A stretch of DNA of 64,000 nucleotides from Cornus controversa (taxonomy: Eukaryota > Streptophyta > Magnoliopsida > Cornales > Cornaceae): the NCBI GenBank assembly GCA_026545225.1, contig CM048848.1:14488853-14552852 (forward strand), given 5' to 3'. The notes under the pieces were generated by a model. It was not told the DNA's origin and did not search any database. It worked only from the letters and a program-made list of their open reading frames with translations. How positions within the stretch are numbered: the first letter of the stretch is position 1; each line of letters begins with the position of its first letter. Shown here piece after piece: positions 58,301 through 64,000 of this stretch. Both the position numbers and the translations under genes were made by a program.

Positions 58301-61300
58301 GTTTACTTAAAGTACTACGAGGAAGCTTGCTTGTACTGATTGATTAAATATCTTGCTCCTCGATTATTTCAGAAGTATATCATTAACTCAAAGCACTTAC
58401 TTCATTGGTTAGGATGTGGGTTGAAAGACTTCCATATGCATTATCTCCTTTATTGAGTCTTCTCATATTAATATGGTATAATTGAATTCTTTTTACTGCT
58501 GAGAACTATGTATGACACTACCACTGGAATTTAAATTTCTTTGCATCTGTCTAGGTGGAGAAGATTCCTGTATCATTTCAATCTGTGGAGCATTATCTTG
58601 GTTCATATGTTTTTCCTTTACTGGAAGAAACACGAGCAGAACTGGCTTCCAGTATGGAAATTATATACAGAGCACCTTTTGCTGAAGTGATCTCTCTTAA
58701 AGAGTGTAAGCTCCGTGGAGAATTACTATACAATGTTCAGGTTGATTACTGGAGAAACAGATTTAATGATCGTGCCAAAGAGCCTTACAAAACATTGCCT
58801 GGAGATATTTTTGTCATCTCAGATGTGAAACCTGAGACTATTTCTGATTTACAACGGGCGGGAAGGACCTGGACTTTTGCAGCAGTCACTAATATCACGG
58901 AGGATGAGAATGAAGATGATAGCACAATTACTTATTTTAGAGTCAACGCATCAAAAGACATTGAAGTCAGAGATGGGATGTTGAAGTCCATGTTTGTGGT
59001 TTTCTTGATGAATAGAACAACAAACAAAAGAATATGGAATGCGTTGCACATGTTTAAAAATCTGAAGATTATCAAAGAAATCCTGTGCATTGATTCGGAG
59101 GTAAGAAGTATGACTAGATTGGATAACATGGCATTAATGTTGCATGAACACTGGAATATTCAATTATATACACTAGATTGGAAGTGAATAATTAAAAGTC
59201 AATATCCATGATGGGATATCTAATGCGTGAACATAGTGATGTTAATAATGTTTTTGTAATGATTCAAAATGACATAGCTTCTTTTGAAGAGTTGGGAGAA
59301 ATAAATAAAAAGTAAATGAAATCTTAAGGGAAAATCTTATTAGTCACTTGCGACACAGGTTTGACGCAATGTATTGGTAATGTCAAGAATGTGTTTTCTT
59401 TTCATAAAAAGATAGTTTGAGAATCATTGTAACTTCATTTCCTTATGTGTCCTTTTCTATGCACATTTAAGTCTTCCTTTCATATAAATGTATATTTGAG
59501 TTTTATATTCTCTTTTTGTCTTTTGAGGGCTGGCCTTGGCGCAACGGTAAGGTTTCTCCATTGTAATCTGGAGGTCACAGGTTCGAAACAAGTGTTGCCT
59601 CTCCGCATGCAAGGCTGCGTATGTCTAACCGTCCCCAGACCCGCAATGGCGGTAGCCTCGTGCACTGGGCTAGCCCCTTATTCTCTTTTTGTTTTTTAGT
59701 TTTCTTATGTTCTACCACATGTACCTAAATTTTGTTGAACATCATGCGCCAGATATTTCACTCTTTTCCATTCACTAACTAAGAGCATAGTGGGTGATTA
59801 ATTTCATGGGATGTGTAAACATTACGGGGATCTTGATTGATATTTTGAATGTGGCAAACAGGTTGAAAAAACTTGTGATCGTTGTCCTGTTCATAACAAT
59901 AGCCAATTAGCTGAAAGATTCAGTACGAGACTTTTGTCTAAGCTGAATGAATCCCAAACTGAGGCAATCTTGGCTTGTTTCCTTAAAATGGAATGTAACC
60001 ACAAGACTTTTGTGAAACTTATATGGGGCCCACCTGGAACAGGGAAAACTATGACTGTCAGTGTGATGCTATTTGGCCTCTTAAGACTGAATCACAGGAT
60101 CCTTACTTGTGCCCCAACAAATGTTGCAATAAAGGAAGTAGCCTCTCGGGTGGTAAAGATGGTTAAAGAATCATTTGAAGTTGAATCTGCAAGGGATTCT
60201 TTGTTTTGTTCATTGGGGGATATTTTATTATTTGGGAATGAGGACCGGCTGAAAATTCGTACAGACATTGAGGAAATCTTTCTGGATTATCGTGTTAAAA
60301 GGCTTGTAGAGTGCTTAGGACCATTGACCGGTTGGAAGCATTGTTTAAATTCCATGATAGATTTTCTTGAAGATTGTGTTTCTCACTACCACATTTTTTT
60401 GGAAAATGAATTGATCAAGGCAAAAGAACTCCTTGAAGAAGGTGAACCTACAGAAGTGGAATTCAAGTCATTTCTTGAGTTTGCTCGAGACCGATTCAAA
60501 TCTACTGCATCACCACTCAGGAGATGTTTATCTATATTCTGTACCCACATACCAAAACGTTACATTCTGGAACATAATTTTCAAAACATGGTGTCTCTTA
60601 TTAATTTACTTGATTCGTTGGAAATGCTGTTGTTTCAAGAAAATGTGGTTTCTGAAGAATTGGAGGAGCTTCTTTCATGTCAAGAAATAGTTGAAGACAC
60701 TTCTGAGTCTCTTGTAGATACGTCATTACTGCTGTGCATGAGACGATTCAAGTGTGTTTCTGTTTTGAGAACACTTCGGCTTTCTCTTGAGGAACTTGAC
60801 CTTCCAAGTGCTATGAACATGGATTCAATAACGGAATTTTGTTTTCGAACAGCTTCCTTAATTTTCTGCACTGCTTCCAGTTCATATAAGCTTCATTGGG
60901 TAGAAATGGAACCACCAAACTTGCTGGTTATTGACGAAGCTGCCCAGCTGAAGGAGTGTGAATCAGCTATACCCCTTCAACTTCCGGGTATGAGGCATGT
61001 TATTCTCATTGGCGATGAGCGCCAATTACCAGCAATGGTCAAGAGTGAAGTAAGTCAATTTTAGTACTGACTAATTATAAATTCTAGAGCTAACTAGATT
61101 TTTTGCATGGTTTTCTCACAAAACTTTTGCTTTTCATTTCTATATTGTATTTATAATTCCATATTTGACACATTGAAAAAATTTATATATGTATTAATAG
61201 GTTTCTGGTGATGCTGGTTTTGGAAGAAGCTTATTCGAAAGATTGAGTTCATCTGGTCATCCTAGGCATCTGCTTAATATACAATATAGAATGCACCCGA

Positions 61301-64000
61301 AAATTAGTTTCTTCCCTAATTTAAAATTTTATCACAAATGGATCTTGGATGCACCCAATGTTAAGAGTAAAAGTTATGAAAGACACTATCTTCTAGGACC
61401 AATGTTTGGTCCTTACTCTTTCATAAATGTTATTGGAGGAAAAGAAGAACTGGATGATGCTGGACAAAGCCGAAGAAATATGGTTGAGGTAGCTATTGTG
61501 CTGAAGATAGTGCAGAATCTGTACAAAGGTATAACATGTGATAACTAAAAATGTCTGTATTACAATATTGACTCTGTTACTTGACATACTTTCTGTTTTA
61601 TGAAACAATATTGACTGTGTTACTTAACATACTTTCTGTTCTATGAAACGGTTGTGTTCGTATCTCTTTTACATCATCTTCTACAGGAAACAAAAAAAAT
61701 TTTATTATTATTATAATTTTTTTATACTAAATCATTTTTGAGTTTGCAGCAATCTGATTGCATTGCATAGTAAAAGTCGTAAGTTGATCTCTTTAATTTG
61801 GACAAATATGGGCACTGAATATGAGGGTCTGCGAGAATAATGTTATCTTATGTAAGGAAGGAGGCTGATTAAGGCTCGATTAATAATTGAGAGAGTGAGA
61901 GAGAGAGAGAGAGCGCTTGATATGACCAACCTATTTTATGTGTGTATATATATGTGTATATATATATATATTTGATAAGTAACGTATTTTATGTATATTC
62001 TTCTCCCCCTTCTTTCCGATAACCCAATAGAGTGTCAAAGAAGAAAATAAAATTGTAAGCAGGATTATAGAGAATTAAAATACTGAAAATTATGTCACAG
62101 AGTTACTTTATAGAGAAAGTTGTCACACTATTTACCCAACAATTTTAAGTTATTCAGGTAAGTAAGCTCTACAAAGAATATTATTGAGGCTGCTTTAGTT
62201 GTTTCCATATGCTATTAGTTTGGTTTTTCTTTTTGATGCACATATTATATTCATGTACAGCTTGGAATGGCTCTGAAAAGAAGCTTAGCATTGGTGTGGT
62301 GTCTCCTTATGCTGCTCAAGTTGTGGCAATTCAAGAAAAACTTGGACAGAAGTATGAGAACCTTGATGGTTTCATGGTGAAGGCGAAGTCTATTGATGGG
62401 TTTCAGGGTGGAGAGGAGGATATCGTAATAATATCTACTGTAAGAACTAATAGTGGAGGATACATCGGGTTCATATCCAGTCGTCAAAGAACTAATGTTG
62501 CTTTGACAAGAGCTCGGTATGAAGTCAAACAAATTTTTATCATGATTTCTGTCTAATCTTCGTGTTTAGAAGATGACCTTTCCACATCTTTCCAGGCACT
62601 GTCTTTGGGTTCTTGGAAATGAGAAAACCCTATCTAACAGTGGATCAGTTTGGGAAGAATTAGTCCAAGAGGCTAAGGATCGCCAATGTTTCTTCAATGC
62701 TGATGAAAACAGTGATATGGCCAAAGCCATACTAGATGTGAAGAAAGAACTTGATCAACTTGATGATTTGCTTAATGGGGACAGTGTACTTTTCAAAAGT
62801 GCAAGGTGGAAGGTATATAGCTTCTGGTTGCTAAATGTTTGTTATCCTTCAGTTTTTTTCAATTTCTAGAATAATTCTGTGTTTATCTGTCTTTTGGAGT
62901 ATTGGTCTTTTGGCTTTATTCTTAAAGTTCTTTCCCACTCGATCTCCCCAGGTTCTTTTTAGCAATCAATTTAGAAAGTCATTTGCAAAATTGATGTCTG
63001 TCCGTACAAAGAAGTCTGTTATGAACCTTTTACTGAAGCTATCTAGTGGCTGGCGACCTAAGAAAAGGAATGTGAACTCAGTTTGTGAAAGTTCTTCACA
63101 GATTGTGAAACAATTCAAGGTTGAAGGGTTCTATGTTGTATGCACGATTGACATAGTGAAGGAATCGAGGTACATCCAAGTTTTGAAGGTTTGGGACATA
63201 TTGCCTTTAGAGGAGATCTCGAAATTGGTGAAACGTCTTGATAGTATATTTGCAATGCATACTGATGATTTTATCAATCGCTGCAAGGAGAAATGTCTTG
63301 AGGGGTATGTCTGCTCTTTTGCATGCTATTGGATATGACCTATTGTTGCTAAATACTAAGGTGCTATTTGGTTCATGAATTTGGTGACGGAAAATGGAAA
63401 TCATTGCAGAGTAGATCAATTTTTTTCATGTTTGTTCACCACAGATAATATATTCAAAATGGAATGAGGGAATAGAAGGGAAGAATTTTTAATTCTACAT
63501 TTAATTTCCCTATCTCTTCTCTCAATTGTTGACCAATGTTAATACATTTTAAATTTCAATCTTATCTAATCATGAGAAAAATCATTTTCCATTGAATTTT
63601 TCCTATTGTTTTCCTCTCTCTCGCTAAATCTTTGAACAAAACAACACTTAAGTTTTAATTGCTGCCTTATTTAGATAGTTGAAAATATGAAAATTCTTTA
63701 TTATTTATTTGAATTTTAAAGAGTTGTTCACTTTATTTTATTTTATTTTTTCTTCGTGTTTAGGGACTTGGAAACTCCAAAGAGTTGGGTGACCTCTTAT
63801 GACATTGTCCGGTTTAAGAATATTAGCAACAATGAATTTGGGAGTGAATTAAGTGCTGCTGCTGTTGATGGTAGGATTTATGTTGAGAATTCAAAGGTTA
63901 GTGAAAGCTTGTTGCTGATGAAATTCTACTCATTATCATCTGGTATTGTGAGTCACCTGCTTTCTGGCCGCGATGGTGGGGAACTTGATCTCCCCTTTGA
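55281..64000 (+). CDS. SEN1/UPF1-like SF1 helicase, eight exons, 3' end outside window
   Basis: The joined frame is about 1,080 codons so far: exons 55281-55397, 58555-59100, 59862-61049, 61201-61528, 62261-62516, 62596-62812, 62952-63304 and 63764-64000+. All introns are GT-AG and phases agree. Helicase motifs by residue: I GPPGTGKT (277-284), Ia [16 protein letters not shown] (579-583), [10 protein letters not shown] (605-611), IV QYRMHP (645-650), [10 protein letters not shown] (from 772), [10 protein letters not shown] (805-812). The N-terminal FSWSLEDI...NLYKNQVEKIP matches the plant family of MAA3/SEN1-like and TPR-ankyrin helicase-related proteins. It is expected to be an ATP-driven 5'-3' RNA/DNA helicase. 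Nuclear location is inferred. No damage is seen. Confidence 0.9.
55398..58554 (+). other. Helicase intron 1 (3.16 kb)
   Basis: GTCTAC...CTGTCTAG. The intron is enlarged by repeats: a TIR-type element around 56165-56620 and an unclassified repeat-like stretch around 56985-57400 with text such as AACATGAAAAACCCAACACGG. The rest is AT-rich with no supported gene. Confidence 0.75.
56165..56620. mobile_element. TIR-type repeat in helicase intron 1
   Basis: GTCCGGGTAACATAGT (about 56190) is inverted as ACTATGTTACCTGGAC (about 56270). A third related text, GTCCATGTAACATAGTG, lies near 56598. Between them are GTGTCGG/GGACACCG-like motifs like those at the ends of the element at 1065-1508. This fits the widespread plant non-autonomous TIR repeats with ATGTTACCCGGAC ends. 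Exact borders are uncertain. Confidence 0.5.
58555..59100 (+). CDS. Helicase exon 2 (N-terminal region)
   Basis: 182 codons, VEKIPVSFQ to IDSE, phase 0 on both sides (CTAG|GTG; GAG|GTAAGA). It encodes the family's N-terminal domain before the helicase core: [24 protein letters not shown]-like and PGDIFVISD texts. This part is thought to be a beta-barrel-like domain, as in UPF1-type helicases; that is inference from family position. Confidence 0.9.
59525..59678 (+). mobile_element. Au-like tRNA-derived SINE in intron 2
   Basis: The body of about 154 bp holds an A-box-like TGGCGCAACGG (59537-59547) and B-box GGTTCGAAAC (59580-59589), the RNA polymerase III promoter parts. Family-typical texts GCCTCTCCGCA, CCCCAGACCCGCAATGGCGG and CTCGTGCACTGGGC follow. 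A 19-nt target-site duplication flanks it (59506-59524 and 59679-59697), with one mismatch. It sits in the same direction as the host gene. Confidence 0.9.
59862..61049 (+). CDS. Helicase exon 3 (motifs I to III)
   Basis: 396 codons, [13 protein letters not shown] to MVKSE, phase 0 on both sides (ACAG|GTT; GAA|GTAAGT). It holds motif Q-like LNESQTEAI, Walker [21 protein letters not shown], Walker B DEAAQ and GDERQLPAM. About 295 residues separate motifs I and II. They include the Leu/Glu-rich helical insert usual in this plant subfamily. Confidence 0.92.
61201..61528 (+). CDS. Helicase exon 4 (motif IV)
   Basis: Reads [15 protein letters not shown] and [15 protein letters not shown] to QNLYK, ending AAAG|GTATAA in phase 1. 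QYRMHP is the SF1 motif that starts the second RecA-like domain. Confidence 0.9.
62261..62516 (+). CDS. Helicase exon 5 (motifs V and VI)
   Basis: Reads [20 protein letters not shown], then [19 protein letters not shown] and NVALTRAR. It carries motif V (GFQG.E.D) and motif VI (ALTRAR), including the arginine finger. Entry is phase 1 (TACAG|CTT) and exit phase 2 (CTCG|GTATGA). Confidence 0.9.
62596..62812 (+). CDS. Helicase exon 6
   Basis: It completes the helicase core ([20 protein letters not shown]). The core is followed by an acidic linker ([13 protein letters not shown]). Phase 2 in, phase 0 out. Confidence 0.9.
62952..63304 (+). CDS. Helicase exon 7 (C-terminal extension)
   Basis: Reads [20 protein letters not shown] and then [20 protein letters not shown]. 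This is the conserved extension after the helicase core in plant relatives. Its function is unknown to me. Ends GAGG|GTATGT, phase 2. Confidence 0.85.
63764..64000 (+). CDS. Helicase exon 8 (partial, runs off the window)
   Basis: Starts after TGTTTAG and reads [17 protein letters not shown], then [20 protein letters not shown] to the last base. In relatives this is followed by a further C-terminal part. The stop codon is not in the window. Confidence 0.85.

Noticed and set aside
59525-59600. Possible tRNA gene (A and B boxes)
   Set aside because: The boxes belong to a SINE with flanking target repeats. No cloverleaf with acceptor and anticodon arms can be drawn.

Overview
The window is nuclear DNA of a flowering plant, most likely a eudicot. 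It is AT-rich, has short introns with GT-AG ends, carries a tRNA-derived SINE of the plant Au type, and is dominated by plant Ty3/gypsy and Ty1/copia LTR retrotransposon remains. I cannot name the species. There is no bacterial or organellar gene order, no rRNA or tRNA gene and no CRISPR array.

Bases 1 to about 53,000 are a nest of transposable elements. From left to right: a LINE 3' end (1-300); small repeats; a complete miniature LTR element of TRIM type on the minus strand (2683-3658); a copia-type LTR piece (3661-4270); an Athila-like gypsy element (4271-8466). The Athila-like element is interrupted by a minus-strand chromovirus-type gypsy element, here called G1 (8467-19462). G1 itself holds a 2,968-bp solo LTR (G5, 13168-16135). 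Next come a copia RT fragment, a G2 gypsy 5' LTR (19960-26352) with a 3,814-bp solo LTR inside it (G3, 22196-26009), G2 gag, a Tat-type integrase fragment and half a TRIM. Then the series G1 LTR / copia fragment / G2 LTR appears a second time (28344-32114), with the same junctions. It is cut by a younger Athila-like element (32115 to about 43810) and followed by the rest of the TRIM (43896-47932), which holds another 2.7-kb LTR (G4). Copia-type LTR pieces in both orientations, a LINE RT fragment of RTE type and a hairpin MITE follow.

The host gene lies at 55281-64000 and runs off the right edge. It encodes an SF1 helicase of the plant SEN1/UPF1-like family. Eight exons can be joined in one open frame with consensus splice sites, and helicase motifs I, Ia, II, III, IV, V and VI are all present. 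Its introns hold a TIR-type repeat and an Au-like SINE with clear target-site duplications. The gene looks intact as far as it is visible.

The most interesting structure is in the repeats. (1) About 10.5 kb is repeated in tandem, with breakpoints at a G1-type LTR end. The identity of the two LTR copies climbs from about 93% to over 99% across the LTR, as expected if a hybrid LTR was made by unequal crossing-over. (2) A deletion joint carries an 18-nt filler copied from nearby. (3) A solo LTR is flanked by 250-bp rather than 5-bp direct repeats. (4) Several different gypsy LTRs share small hairpins whose stems change in a paired way, which suggests a conserved nucleic-acid structure in these LTRs. 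All percentages are by-eye estimates.
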